Below are positions 1 to 8,096 of a stretch of DNA of 64,000 nucleotides, piece after piece. Below the pieces are notes generated by a model that was given only the letters and a program-made list of their open reading frames with translations, did no database searches and had not been told where the DNA came from. The DNA is taken from positions 3,724 to 67,723 of the forward strand of contig JAWUVO010000108.1 in assembly GCA_034112325.1 (NCBI GenBank), in the 5' to 3' direction. How positions within the stretch are numbered: position 1 is the stretch's first letter; each line of letters starts with the position of its first letter. The DNA comes from Bermanella sp034112325. Lineage in GTDB: Bacteria > Pseudomonadota > Gammaproteobacteria > Pseudomonadales > Oceanobacteraceae. The position numbers were made by a program, and so were the translations under genes.

Positions 1-1
1 A

Positions 2-1015
2 CTAATGGCTTGGCAGTACCTGCAAAATGTAAGGACTACAGGGCTGTACAGTAACCGCGCATTATTAAGTTATGGCTGGACAGCTATAAAATTAAAACAA
101 TTTGACCAAGCTATCCCAGCCCTTAGGGCGTTAAATAAACGTTCAATCAGTATTCCGGAAGTACAAGAGGCAAAGGTCCTACTTGGGCATTTGTATGAGC
201 AAAAAGGGGCGACACGAACAGCTTTGAAGCAGTACTTACTGGCCGAAAAAGCATTTAAAGAAGGTGTTGCTTCGATATTACACGCGCGCAAGGTCATTTC
301 GGGTCAGCGTATCCCTGAGGAATTTGTGGTCAACCTAGACGCAATGATGGACGAAACCGACTGGTACGGAAGTGAGCCAAGTATCGACTATACTAAGTTA
401 ACTCCTTTTTTAGTGGAATTAATGTCTAGTAATCCATTTCACAGTGTGATCAAAGAACTACGGGATTTATATGCACTGCGTAAAAATTTAGACTATTGGG
501 AGCGTCAAGCGGTTGAGCATCAGCTTATTATTCGCCATAGACAGCAGGGGCTAACAAGCACCAAGATTCAAAGTTTTTTGAAAAAAGCTGAAACTAATAA
601 AGAGCGTTTAGAAAATGAAATTAGTGACTTACGCTTGCATACAATGACACTAGATATAGAAGAGCAAGATCGCTTCTCTTCGTTAATTGAAGCAACAGAT
701 AAAAGCTTTGAATTTTTAGACGACAAGTTAACTAAAGTAAAAGCAATTAAAGAGCCCTTCAAACAATCTGAAAAGAATATTTTATGGGCGGATAAATTGC
801 ATAAGCGGATCAAACAAAAGCTGGCGAAGACAGATAGCCTAATTAACAAATTAGAAAATGTAATGCGTATCGTAGTTAATGCAGAGCTAGATAATCATGA
901 TGAGCGCATGCGCTATTACTGGGCCCAGGCTCGTTTAGGCAAAGCCCGCTTATATGATAAAACGCTTAATAATATACAAAATGAACAAATTGAAACTAAC
1001 GGAGCACAGCCATAA
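2..1015 (+). CDS. TPR-like coiled-coil protein, 5'-truncated by the window edge
   Basis: The frame is already open at the first base and the first Met (position 5) has no room for a ribosome binding site, so this is most likely the 3' part of a longer gene. The visible 336 residues begin with a TPR-like helical segment (about residues 15-100, with alternating Ala/Leu/Tyr positions). A strongly charged helical region follows (about 170-290, Lys/Glu/Leu-rich), probably coiled coil. It overlaps the next gene by one base (TAATG) and heads a run of eight tightly packed genes ending in an ExbB/ExbD/TonB-like set. That suggests a scaffold role in the same envelope complex. No enzyme motif is seen. 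Confidence 0.75.
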   Translation, partial: LMAWQYLQNVRTTGLYSNRALLSYGWTAIKLKQFDQAIPALRALNKRSISIPEVQEAKVLLGHLYEQKGATRTALKQYLLAEKAFKEGVASILHARKVISGQRIPEEFVVNLDAMMDETDWYGSEPSIDYTKLTPFLVELMSSNPFHSVIKELRDLYALRKNLDYWERQAVEHQLIIRHRQQGLTSTKIQSFLKKAETNKERLENEISDLRLHTMTLDIEEQDRFSSLIEATDKSFEFLDDKLTKVKAIKEPFKQSEKNILWADKLHKRIKQKLAKTDSLINKLENVMRIVVNAELDNHDERMRYYWAQARLGKARLYDKTLNNIQNEQIETNGAQP

Positions 1016-3894
1016 TGTTAATGCGTAACGCGGCCTTGGCCGCGATTTTTGGCTTGCTGGTATCTGGATGCAGTTCTCAGGGAACTATTGCTGGATTAGA
1101 GCAAGATCAAGTAGAAGCTGAGCAGTCAACGTTAGATTTTAGTAATTTAGACCATGAAAAAGTTCGTAACGAGTACGAAGAGCTACTTGATCTTGTGGAT
1201 GATGATTATCTAAAAGAAAAAATACAGCGCCGCATTGCTGGTGTCCGAATGCAAGAGGGTGACGAAAATACAGCTACCAAAGCACCTAAGCAAGGCTATT
1301 ATCGCAATGCTATTGCTGACCATTTAGATATTTTAGAAAAATACCCTAACAGCCCAGATAACGCAGATGTTCTTTATCAATTAGCAAAAGCTTACGACAT
1401 GGAAGGTAAAACTAATAATGCTCGTCAGATGCTTGAGCGATTGGTACGTCGTCATCCAAATTATCCTGCTATATCTGAAGCTTATTTTCGTCTAGGTGAT
1501 ATTTACTTTTCTAAAAACTGGTATAAAAAGTCTGAAGATGCTTACCGAGTAACCACAGAAAAAAACAGTGGGAAACTGGTATTAAATGCTCATTACATGA
1601 TGGCTTGGGCATTATATAAACAAGGTGACTACAACCAGTCATTAAATAATTTAGCCATTGTTATCGACCGACTACTAGGTAGTGAAACCTCTGGCCAAGC
1701 ACTTAGTAAGGCTGAGCAGAATCTAGTTGAGGATGCATTACATAGTATGAGCTTAGGTTTAGTCAGTTTAGGCGGTGCTAAAGCCATAGCAGATATTAAA
1801 AGAATTAAGGGTAAAGAATATGTGTGGCGTATTTATGATGAGTTAGCTGGATTTTACCTAGAAAAAGCAAGGTACGATGATAGTGCGGTAACTTATCGAG
1901 AGTATATTTTAATAAGCCCACTTGATAAGCGTGCTGGTCATTTCCATAGTAAATTAATTGCAGCATATGTTAAGGGCGCATTTCCACAACTTGTTTTGTC
2001 AGAAAAAGAAAACTATGTGGATTTTTACGGCCCAACCTCAAAATACTTACAAGCTTATCCTGATCAAAAACAGGCTGTTTATAAAAATCTTAAACAATAT
2101 TATTCTGAATTAGCTCAGCACTACCATGCCGAGGGTCAGCAGGCAGTTAAGCAGTATGAAAAAACAAACGAGTCACATTTAAAAGCATTGGCTACCAGTT
2201 CATTAGCAAAAGCTACTGGTTATTATGGGCAGTTTATTCAAGCCTTTCCTAACGATTCTGCGGTAGCAGGTTTAATGTATAAAAAAGCGGATGCGCATTT
2301 TGAAAACAAGCAATACTCATTAGCTGCAAGCGACTATAGCGTTATAGCTTACGGAAACACTCAATTCAAAAAGGCCGACTATAAACAAGGTAATAAGGCG
2401 GCTTATGCAAGTTTGATTTCATTTAGTAAGCATATTGAGCAGTTGAAATCGAAACAGGTAAATAAAAAAGAGTTACAGGTTTGGCAGGCCAAGTCAGTGG
2501 ATTCTATGCTTATGTTTTCTGAGGTTTTTCATAAAGACCCGCGTGCTATTGCAGTGTTAACAAATGCGGCTCAGGCATTATTTGCGTTGAATGAATTTGA
2601 TCGAGCTATTTTGGTCGCGAGCAACTTAATTAAAACAAAACCTAGGTTAGCGAAAGATCTAAAACAAACTGCATACGGAATAATGGCGCATTCGTATTTT
2701 CAGAAAGGCGATTACCAGTTAGCGCAAAATAATTATCAGGCCCAGCGTAAGCTAGTTAAAAAAGATTCTGCAGATTATTTAGATATAAGCAATCAAGTGG
2801 CGGCATCTATCTATAAAAAAGCAGAGGCTATTCAATTAGTCGCAGCCGAAAAAGTAAAATCAGGAGAAGCTAATCCGGAGTCATTAAAAGTCAGTAATGC
2901 TGTTGCGATTAAGGAGTTGTTAAGTTTAAAGGTGTTAGCGCCTAATACAAATATTCGTATTTTAGGTCAATATGACGCTGCATCATTAATGCTGCAAGTC
3001 AAGCAGTGGAAGTCTGCGATAACAGAATTAACTCAGCTTAAAACTATGTTTACTAAGCACAAACTAGCAGTGGAGTTTCCGCGTAAGCTAGCGTTTGCTT
3101 ATGAGCAAGACAAGCAATGGGAAAAAGCCGCTGTGGCATATACGGCTTTGTTTAAATTAGACCCCGACCCAAAAGTTAAACAAGAGGCTTTGTTTGTATC
3201 GGCTGGTTTACAGCAAAAGCTGGGCAGGAATGGAAAGGCGATCGAATATTATCGTGATTATGCACACAAATATGAGAAGCCATTCGATAACCGTATGGAA
3301 GCTAGATTCCACCTTGCTGATCTATACCTAAAAGAAAAGGATAATGACCGTCATTTATTTTGGCTGCGCCGAATCATTGAAGGGGACCAAAAAGGAGGTG
3401 GTGAGCGCACTGAGCGAAGCCGCTATTTAGGAGCATGGGCTAATGTTAAGTACGGTGATTATTTCGCTTGGGAATTTAACCGTAGAGCATTACGATTACC
3501 AATTGAATCTAGCATGCAGCGTAAAAATCAATACATCCAAGATGCTACCACGCGTTATAATATGGCCTCTGAATATGGCATCTTAGAGTTTGTTACTCAG
3601 GCTACGTTCAAGACAGGCGCACTTTATGCCAAGTTTGGTAGCGAGCTAAAATCGGCTCCGGTTCCAAAAGGAATGAGTGCGGCGGATACCGCTATGTATA
3701 AAAATATTATGGGTGAGCAGGGTCAGCCGTTCTCTGATTTAGCAGCAAGTATTCATCTAAATAATCTTCAGTTAAGTTGGAAAGGTTATTTTAATGAGTG
3801 GATCTCTCAAAGTTTTGACGCTATGCAAGTATTATCGCCAGTGCGTTTTGGTAAGGTTGAAGAAGTAGCGAGGTATGGTGATGAAATTCGTTAA
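1015..3894 (+). CDS. Large TPR-repeat lipoprotein of an ExbB/ExbD-linked envelope complex
   Basis: The 959-residue protein starts with a signal peptide and a lipobox (Leu-Val-Ser-Gly-Cys, Cys19), so it should be lipid-anchored. The rest is alpha-helical with many TPR-like units: clear examples lie near residues 100-200 (a segment DVLYQLAKAYDMEG, then AYFRLGDIYF) and 690-770. Its length and TPR content resemble the large TPR proteins found beside Agl/Glt-type energised complexes. GGAG at 1001-1004 supports the start at 1015, though Met at 1021 is also possible. Its 3' end overlaps the next gene, implying translational coupling. It probably serves as a periplasmic or outer-membrane scaffold; the partner is unknown. 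Confidence 0.85.
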   Translation: MLMRNAALAAIFGLLVSGCSSQGTIAGLEQDQVEAEQSTLDFSNLDHEKVRNEYEELLDLVDDDYLKEKIQRRIAGVRMQEGDENTATKAPKQGYYRNAIADHLDILEKYPNSPDNADVLYQLAKAYDMEGKTNNARQMLERLVRRHPNYPAISEAYFRLGDIYFSKNWYKKSEDAYRVTTEKNSGKLVLNAHYMMAWALYKQGDYNQSLNNLAIVIDRLLGSETSGQALSKAEQNLVEDALHSMSLGLVSLGGAKAIADIKRIKGKEYVWRIYDELAGFYLEKARYDDSAVTYREYILISPLDKRAGHFHSKLIAAYVKGAFPQLVLSEKENYVDFYGPTSKYLQAYPDQKQAVYKNLKQYYSELAQHYHAEGQQAVKQYEKTNESHLKALATSSLAKATGYYGQFIQAFPNDSAVAGLMYKKADAHFENKQYSLAASDYSVIAYGNTQFKKADYKQGNKAAYASLISFSKHIEQLKSKQVNKKELQVWQAKSVDSMLMFSEVFHKDPRAIAVLTNAAQALFALNEFDRAILVASNLIKTKPRLAKDLKQTAYGIMAHSYFQKGDYQLAQNNYQAQRKLVKKDSADYLDISNQVAASIYKKAEAIQLVAAEKVKSGEANPESLKVSNAVAIKELLSLKVLAPNTNIRILGQYDAASLMLQVKQWKSAITELTQLKTMFTKHKLAVEFPRKLAFAYEQDKQWEKAAVAYTALFKLDPDPKVKQEALFVSAGLQQKLGRNGKAIEYYRDYAHKYEKPFDNRMEARFHLADLYLKEKDNDRHLFWLRRIIEGDQKGGGERTERSRYLGAWANVKYGDYFAWEFNRRALRLPIESSMQRKNQYIQDATTRYNMASEYGILEFVTQATFKTGALYAKFGSELKSAPVPKGMSAADTAMYKNIMGEQGQPFSDLAASIHLNNLQLSWKGYFNEWISQSFDAMQVLSPVRFGKVEEVARYGDEIR

Positions 3895-4645
3895 TCAAAT
3901 ATTGGCTAGTGTCTGTGTAGTTAGCCTACTGCTAATTAGTGGTTGTGCTGGAAAGGTTCAGCTGCCACAAGCAGGACAAAAGGTTGCGTTAAAATCAACC
4001 TCGCAATATATACCCAAAAAGAGCTTTGTAGAGGGTAAGGAACAGCCTTATGAGGCTACTGAAAACCCCTATTTAAATATCCGCAGTAAGGTTAGTAAGG
4101 GTTCAGTGCTACTTTTTATTGAGGCAAAAAAAGCTAAACGTAATGGTAAGCTAGCATTGGCTAAGCAAAAGCTTGGTGTAATTACCCAAAAAGATGAGTC
4201 ATTATCTGGCCCTTGGAGTATGTTGGGTGATATTGCGGTTGAAGAAAAGCAATTTAAACTTGCTGCCTCTCATTACAAAAAATCTATAGGAATCACTCCG
4301 GATAATGTCAATGCATACACTGCTTTAGCAACAGTGCAGCGATTAATGGGTGAGTACGATGTAGCGCAGAACACATTAGAAGCTGCTTTAAAGCTCTGGC
4401 CTGATTTTCCTGAGGCGCATTTAAACCTTGGTATTTTATATGACATATATCTAAACAAACCTAAGCAAGCGCAAATGCATATGGAAGCTTATTTATATTT
4501 AACAGATTATAAAAATAAATTGGCTGAAACATGGTTTGAAGAGGTTAAGTCTAGAACAGGTATTACCACTAGCTTTATCGTGGATCAAGCATTGGTAGTC
4601 AAGCCGACTAGTTCGACAGTAGATAAGTCAGAGGTGAAAAAATGA
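3881..4645 (+). CDS. TPR lipoprotein, small
   Basis: About 254 residues. A signal peptide ends in a lipobox (Leu-Ile-Ser-Gly-Cys, Cys22), followed by a short linker and three or four TPR units (about residues 95-195, with the segments SMLGDIAVEEKQF and AYTALATVQRLMGEY). I prefer the ATG at 3881 over the one at 3875 because GAGG at 3870-3873 is then 7 bases away. It overlaps the end of the preceding TPR gene and its stop overlaps the next start (ATGA). The architecture, signal plus one TPR block, is that of an outer-membrane pilotin-like or scaffold protein. In this setting it is probably a third TPR component of the machine. Confidence 0.85.
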   Translation: MKFVNQILASVCVVSLLLISGCAGKVQLPQAGQKVALKSTSQYIPKKSFVEGKEQPYEATENPYLNIRSKVSKGSVLLFIEAKKAKRNGKLALAKQKLGVITQKDESLSGPWSMLGDIAVEEKQFKLAASHYKKSIGITPDNVNAYTALATVQRLMGEYDVAQNTLEAALKLWPDFPEAHLNLGILYDIYLNKPKQAQMHMEAYLYLTDYKNKLAETWFEEVKSRTGITTSFIVDQALVVKPTSSTVDKSEVKK

Positions 4646-4914
4646 AACTTATAACGACTTCTATAATCGTAATAAGCTTTGCTTGCTGTAATGCATTTTC
4701 TGACGAACCAATTAAACTAGAAAGCCAGTTTGTCGGTGATAAAGAACAGCCAGCGGTAAGTTATTTTATGCCTTGGCAGGGGCCAGGTACTGGTAGCGGC
4801 TTAGAGCAAAAACAAGAAGATAAGTACGAAAAGAGTATTGATGCAGTAGACCGTGATGTGATGCTTAGGTCTATGCGCATTTACGACGAATTAAATTTAG
4901 AAGGCAATCCGTAA
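4642..4914 (+). CDS. Small secreted protein of unknown function in the TPR/ExbBD operon
   Basis: 90 residues, beginning with a typical signal peptide (about residues 1-20, ending near Asn-Ala-Phe-Ser). The mature part is short, polar and acidic, with a central Pro-Trp-Gln-Gly-Pro-Gly segment and a charged C-terminus. The start overlaps the stop of the previous gene (ATGA), so it is translationally coupled and very likely real despite its size. I do not recognise the family. Two Cys residues lie within the signal peptide region (Cys15, Cys16), but without a convincing lipobox, so soluble periplasmic export is the simpler reading. Being locked between the TPR lipoprotein and the ExbB-type gene suggests an accessory subunit. 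Confidence 0.7.
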   Translation: MKLITTSIIVISFACCNAFSDEPIKLESQFVGDKEQPAVSYFMPWQGPGTGSGLEQKQEDKYEKSIDAVDRDVMLRSMRIYDELNLEGNP

Positions 4915-5002
4915 GTAATTTATTTTGATACGGATTGTATAAAAAATTATTTAAATATAAATATAGCAACGGCTAAACTGCTGTTGGTAAAAGGTGGCAA
5001 CA

Positions 5003-5668
5003 ATGGAATTTTTCTCGGGTATTGTAAAGTTTTTTCAAGATGGTGGTTTATTCATTTACCCCATTGCTTTAGTGCTGGCTATAGGTATTGCGATAAGTAT
5101 TGAGCGCTGGCGTTTTCTTAATGGTGAAAAGGCGCGAAATTTAAAGGCATTTGATGACTTTTTACCCTTATTGCGTACAGATGATCATGAAAAAATGACA
5201 TTATTTACCCGTGATAGTGACGCTCCAGTATCTAGAATGATTGGTTGCGGGTTGGATATGATGCGAGTGACTAAACAGCGTGCCGATGTAGAACAAGCTA
5301 TGAGTGAAGGTATGATGGAAGCGGTTCCTCGTTTAGAAGAACGTACCGGCTATTTAGCGGTACTTGCTAACGTGGCAACATTATTAGGTTTGTTAGGTAC
5401 AATTATTGGTTTGATCGCGGCCTTTACCGCGGTAGCAAACGCAGACCCAGCAGAAAAATCAAAGCTATTGTCGTTATCTATTTCGGTTGCCATGAACACC
5501 ACAGCATTTGGTTTGATTGCAGCTATTCCATTATTAATAAGTCATGCCATTTTAACCAACCGAACCAATGCCATTATTGGTAGTATTGAAATGGCGGGTG
5601 TTAAATTTTTAAACGTAATGACATTAAATCGTGCCATAGAAGCTGGCATTCCAAAGCCTATCAAATAA
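5003..5668 (+). CDS. MotA/TolQ/ExbB-family proton channel subunit
   Basis: 221 residues with the three-helix layout of TolQ/ExbB/AglR: TM1 near residues 16-33, then a cytoplasmic loop, then TM2 (VATLLGLLGTIIGLIAAF) and TM3 (SVAMNTTAFGLIAAIPLL). TM2 and TM3 carry the small and Thr residues that line the pore around the ExbD helix. In this family the protein forms the pentameric stator that couples proton flow to motion of an ExbD/TonB-type partner. I chose ATG 5003, which has AGG at 4992-4994, over the in-frame GTG at 4994. It follows an 88-bp gap after the small secreted protein gene and precedes two ExbD-type genes, as in agl-like and tol-like clusters. Confidence 0.93.
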   Translation: MEFFSGIVKFFQDGGLFIYPIALVLAIGIAISIERWRFLNGEKARNLKAFDDFLPLLRTDDHEKMTLFTRDSDAPVSRMIGCGLDMMRVTKQRADVEQAMSEGMMEAVPRLEERTGYLAVLANVATLLGLLGTIIGLIAAFTAVANADPAEKSKLLSLSISVAMNTTAFGLIAAIPLLISHAILTNRTNAIIGSIEMAGVKFLNVMTLNRAIEAGIPKPIK

Positions 5669-5736
5669 ACGCTTAAGCAATTGAATTTTGAACATCAACA
5701 TTCAAATAATTAAAGTGCGACAGCAGGTATTTAGCT

Positions 5737-6258
5737 ATGAGCTTTAAAATAAAACGTCAATCAACAGACGATGCCGATATTGATGTAACCAGCTTCATGA
5801 ACTTGATGATTGTACTGGTGCCGGTGTTATTGATGAGTATGACGTTCACAAAAATTACCGTTATGGAAATAAATCTTCCTGAGCTTAGTGGTGGTAGCAA
5901 TACCGCATCGCTGACTCAGTCACAACTTGAAATAGTAGTGCGTAAAACGGGTTTGAAAGTCTATTTTCCGGCGGGGTCATTAATAAAAGACATTCCGTTA
6001 ATGGATCATGTAGAACATAAAAATAAGGTACATGACTTTAATACCTTGTCGCAAGTTTTGCGCAGTATTAAAGATAAAGTGAACGATAAAAAAGATGTAG
6101 TAATTTTATCGTCTAGCGATTTACCTTATCAGGATTTAATTTCTACGATGGACACCGTAAAGTCATATCAAACAGTGGTTGCAGCTAGCTTAGTAGAAAT
6201 AGAGCTGTTTCCTGAAATCTCCTTAGGCGACGCCACTAAAGCCAAGAAGGGGGCGTGA
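5737..6258 (+). CDS. ExbD/TolR-family protein, first paralogue, Asn at the proton-carrier position
   Basis: 173 residues: short cytoplasmic N-terminus, one transmembrane helix (about 20-38) and a periplasmic domain. In ExbD/TolR the helix carries an essential Asp in a motif like N-x-T-P-L-x-D. Here the corresponding stretch reads Asp16-Val-Thr-Ser-Phe-Met-Asn22, so the position holds Asn (codon AAC at 5800-5802). The second ExbD gene downstream keeps Asp. Pairs of non-identical TolR-like proteins with one TolQ-like protein are also known in the Agl motility motor of myxobacteria. Inference: this subunit may be structural within a heterodimer while its partner carries protons. It sits 68 bp after the channel gene. 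Confidence 0.9.
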   Translation: MSFKIKRQSTDDADIDVTSFMNLMIVLVPVLLMSMTFTKITVMEINLPELSGGSNTASLTQSQLEIVVRKTGLKVYFPAGSLIKDIPLMDHVEHKNKVHDFNTLSQVLRSIKDKVNDKKDVVILSSSDLPYQDLISTMDTVKSYQTVVAASLVEIELFPEISLGDATKAKKGA

Positions 6259-6259
6259 T

Positions 6260-6793
6260 ATGTCATTAAACGGATCGGTATTAGATAGGCGGCAAACAAA
6301 CAAAAAAGCAGCGGGTTTGAATCTGGTTTCTTTAATGGATATTTTTACCATACTGGTATTTTTTCTATTAATGAACAGTGGGGACTCACAGGAAATTGAA
6401 AAAGCTACATTTATTACTTTGCCTGACTCACAGGCGAAGGGGTCGTTTCAAAACGATCTGTTAATTGTTATTGGTGACAAATTTATTAGTATAAAAGACG
6501 AAGACGTGGTGAGTATTGCAGATATTGAAAAGGCGAAGGGTAAAGCCGTTCCTGCTATTGCTGAGTTTTTAAAAACATACGGTGAAGATCTAGGTGAGCT
6601 GTCAGATTTTGAAAAGAAAAACGGTCGCCCAGTTACCATTATGGGTGATCAGACAGTGCCGTATATTGTTTTAAAAGCGGTAATGGCCAGTTGTTCTCAA
6701 GAAAATTTCAGGGATATTGCATTAGCAGTAAATCAAGTTGTTCAGGGTGTTGGGATTATCACAGTCGATAGTCAAACAGGGGGCGAACAATGA
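6260..6793 (+). CDS. ExbD/TolR-family protein, second paralogue, with conserved Asp
   Basis: 177 residues: N-terminal cytoplasmic tail, one transmembrane helix (about 22-40, segment LVSLMDIFTILVFFLLM) and a periplasmic domain. Asp27 lies exactly where ExbD/TolR/MotB-type proteins have the protonatable Asp. The gene begins one base after the stop of the first paralogue and overlaps the next gene by 4 bases. The periplasmic half is longer than a minimal TolR and includes a Gly-Asp-Gln-Thr-Val-Pro-Tyr stretch typical of the ExbD fold. It likely forms a heterodimer with the preceding protein inside the ExbB-type channel. Confidence 0.92.
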   Translation: MSLNGSVLDRRQTNKKAAGLNLVSLMDIFTILVFFLLMNSGDSQEIEKATFITLPDSQAKGSFQNDLLIVIGDKFISIKDEDVVSIADIEKAKGKAVPAIAEFLKTYGEDLGELSDFEKKNGRPVTIMGDQTVPYIVLKAVMASCSQENFRDIALAVNQVVQGVGIITVDSQTGGEQ

Positions 6794-7710
6794 CCACTGC
6801 ATCTGTTAATACCTCCCCTTTAGACCACCTAGCGCTGGATCTTGTACTGCCTTGGCACGAGCAAAAAGAGCAGCAAGACCAGTTTATTAAGCTTATAAAA
6901 AAGGTGGTTGCACCTATTATGATCTTTTTGATGGTTATGCCGTTATTGCCTAGTTTAACGGGCGAAGAGGAGGTACCAGAGAAGGTAGTGGCTAAGGTCT
7001 TGCTAGACCCGCCCAAGCTTGAGCCAATAGAACAGCCTAAACCCCAACAAAAGGCCCCTGAGCGTAAAACTCAGAATAAACGTCCAGATGCTAAACCTAA
7101 AGAAGGCGCTAATAATGGTGCGCCAAATATGGCCGCTCTTTCGCAACAGTTAAGTGCGTTACGTAACTCGGTTAACTTGGATAAAATGCAAAATAAAAAT
7201 GTGTTTGTAGCCAGTACCGGTAAAACCCAAAAGAGCAGCCGCGCCATGCTAGGGAAAGACAGTGCAAATGCTTCTAGTGGTGGCTTAAAGGCTAGCGACA
7301 TTACAGTAAATGCCAAAGGCGCTACTTTAGAAGGGCATAGCTCGAGTCAGGTAGAAAGCTCGATTGCTAATATTGAATTACCTAGTGCAGCGGAATATAA
7401 CTACGACCCAAGTAAGACCGCTAAGCGAGATATGCAAAGTATTCGACGGACTATTGAGCGTTATAAGGGCTCAGTTTATTCGCAATACGCTAAAGCCTTG
7501 CGTGCTAATCCGGACCTAGCTGGTCGATTTATATTTAGCTTTGTAATTATGCCAGACGGTTCAATTAAAGAGTTAAAGCTTAAAAGTAGTGAGTTAGGTG
7601 ACAAAACTCTTGAAGGTAAATTATTGAATAAAATACAGCAAATTAATTTCGGTAAAGAAGATACTAACCCAACTGCCGTAGAGTACACATACACCTTCTT
7701 ACCTAGTTAG
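6790..7710 (+). CDS. TonB-like energy transducer with AgmX/PglI-type C-terminal domain
   Basis: 306 residues. Layout: cytoplasmic N-terminus, one transmembrane helix (about 39-57), a Pro/Lys-rich periplasmic spacer (about 75-105), a polar linker, then a C-terminal domain from about residue 215. The C-terminus has the pattern Arg-x-x-x-Arg-Tyr, Leu-Arg-Ala-Asn-Pro-Asp-Leu-Ala-Gly-Arg, Asp-Gly-Ser and a final aromatic beta strand, as in the AgmX/PglI C-terminal family. That family usually has Cys in the 'CY' position; here it is Tyr-Ser-Gln-Tyr. In TonB-type systems such a protein transmits energy from the ExbB/ExbD stator to an outer partner. It is the last gene before a good terminator. Confidence 0.88.
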   Translation: MTTASVNTSPLDHLALDLVLPWHEQKEQQDQFIKLIKKVVAPIMIFLMVMPLLPSLTGEEEVPEKVVAKVLLDPPKLEPIEQPKPQQKAPERKTQNKRPDAKPKEGANNGAPNMAALSQQLSALRNSVNLDKMQNKNVFVASTGKTQKSSRAMLGKDSANASSGGLKASDITVNAKGATLEGHSSSQVESSIANIELPSAAEYNYDPSKTAKRDMQSIRRTIERYKGSVYSQYAKALRANPDLAGRFIFSFVIMPDGSIKELKLKSSELGDKTLEGKLLNKIQQINFGKEDTNPTAVEYTYTFLPS

Positions 7711-8096
7711 ACGCTATTCAAAGTAGTGTTTAACAGGGTGGTTGCACGATGAAACCTTGCCCGTTTTAATCTTTCATGAGGTTAAAGCGGGTGAGGTTTT
7801 TTTGTATTATCGAACACCAGTTGATCGTTAATTGATCAATCCTAGGTCTTTTGACTGTTGTAAATCATTACATAACAAGGTTGAAATGGGACAATTTAGG
7901 AGGGCGTTTTATAGCTTTATTATTTGGTTGTAGGAGCTACTGCGGACAGTTCTCATTAAAGATTTGAACTCGGTCACGTTCTGTAACAATAGTTGGCTTT
8001 TTGTTAATAGGTACGAAGGTTTCTGTGAACGCATACCACTTTTTATGACCGGGTAGCTGCCATAATAGACTTAATAGAGTTTAGGAGTAAAAACTC
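7711..8096 (+). other. Intergenic region: terminator plus promoter region of the DPT-repeat lipoprotein
   Basis: 386 bases without a gene. The first 100 bases hold the terminator listed separately. The rest is AT-rich, contains a TTGATC/GATCAA inverted pair near 7821-7838 and ends in a good ribosome binding site (AGGAG at 8083-8087, 9 bases before the ATG at 8097). A sigma-70 promoter probably lies here, but I could not settle on one pair of -35/-10 boxes. Confidence 0.5.
7752..7803 (+). terminator. Rho-independent terminator of the TPR/ExbBD/TonB-like operon
   Basis: Imperfect inverted arms (AAACCTTGCCCGTTTTA and TTAAAGCGGGTGAGGTTT, with G-T pairs) are followed directly by a run of seven T. 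It begins about 40 bases after the stop of the TonB-like gene, so it separates that operon from the next gene. Confidence 0.7.
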
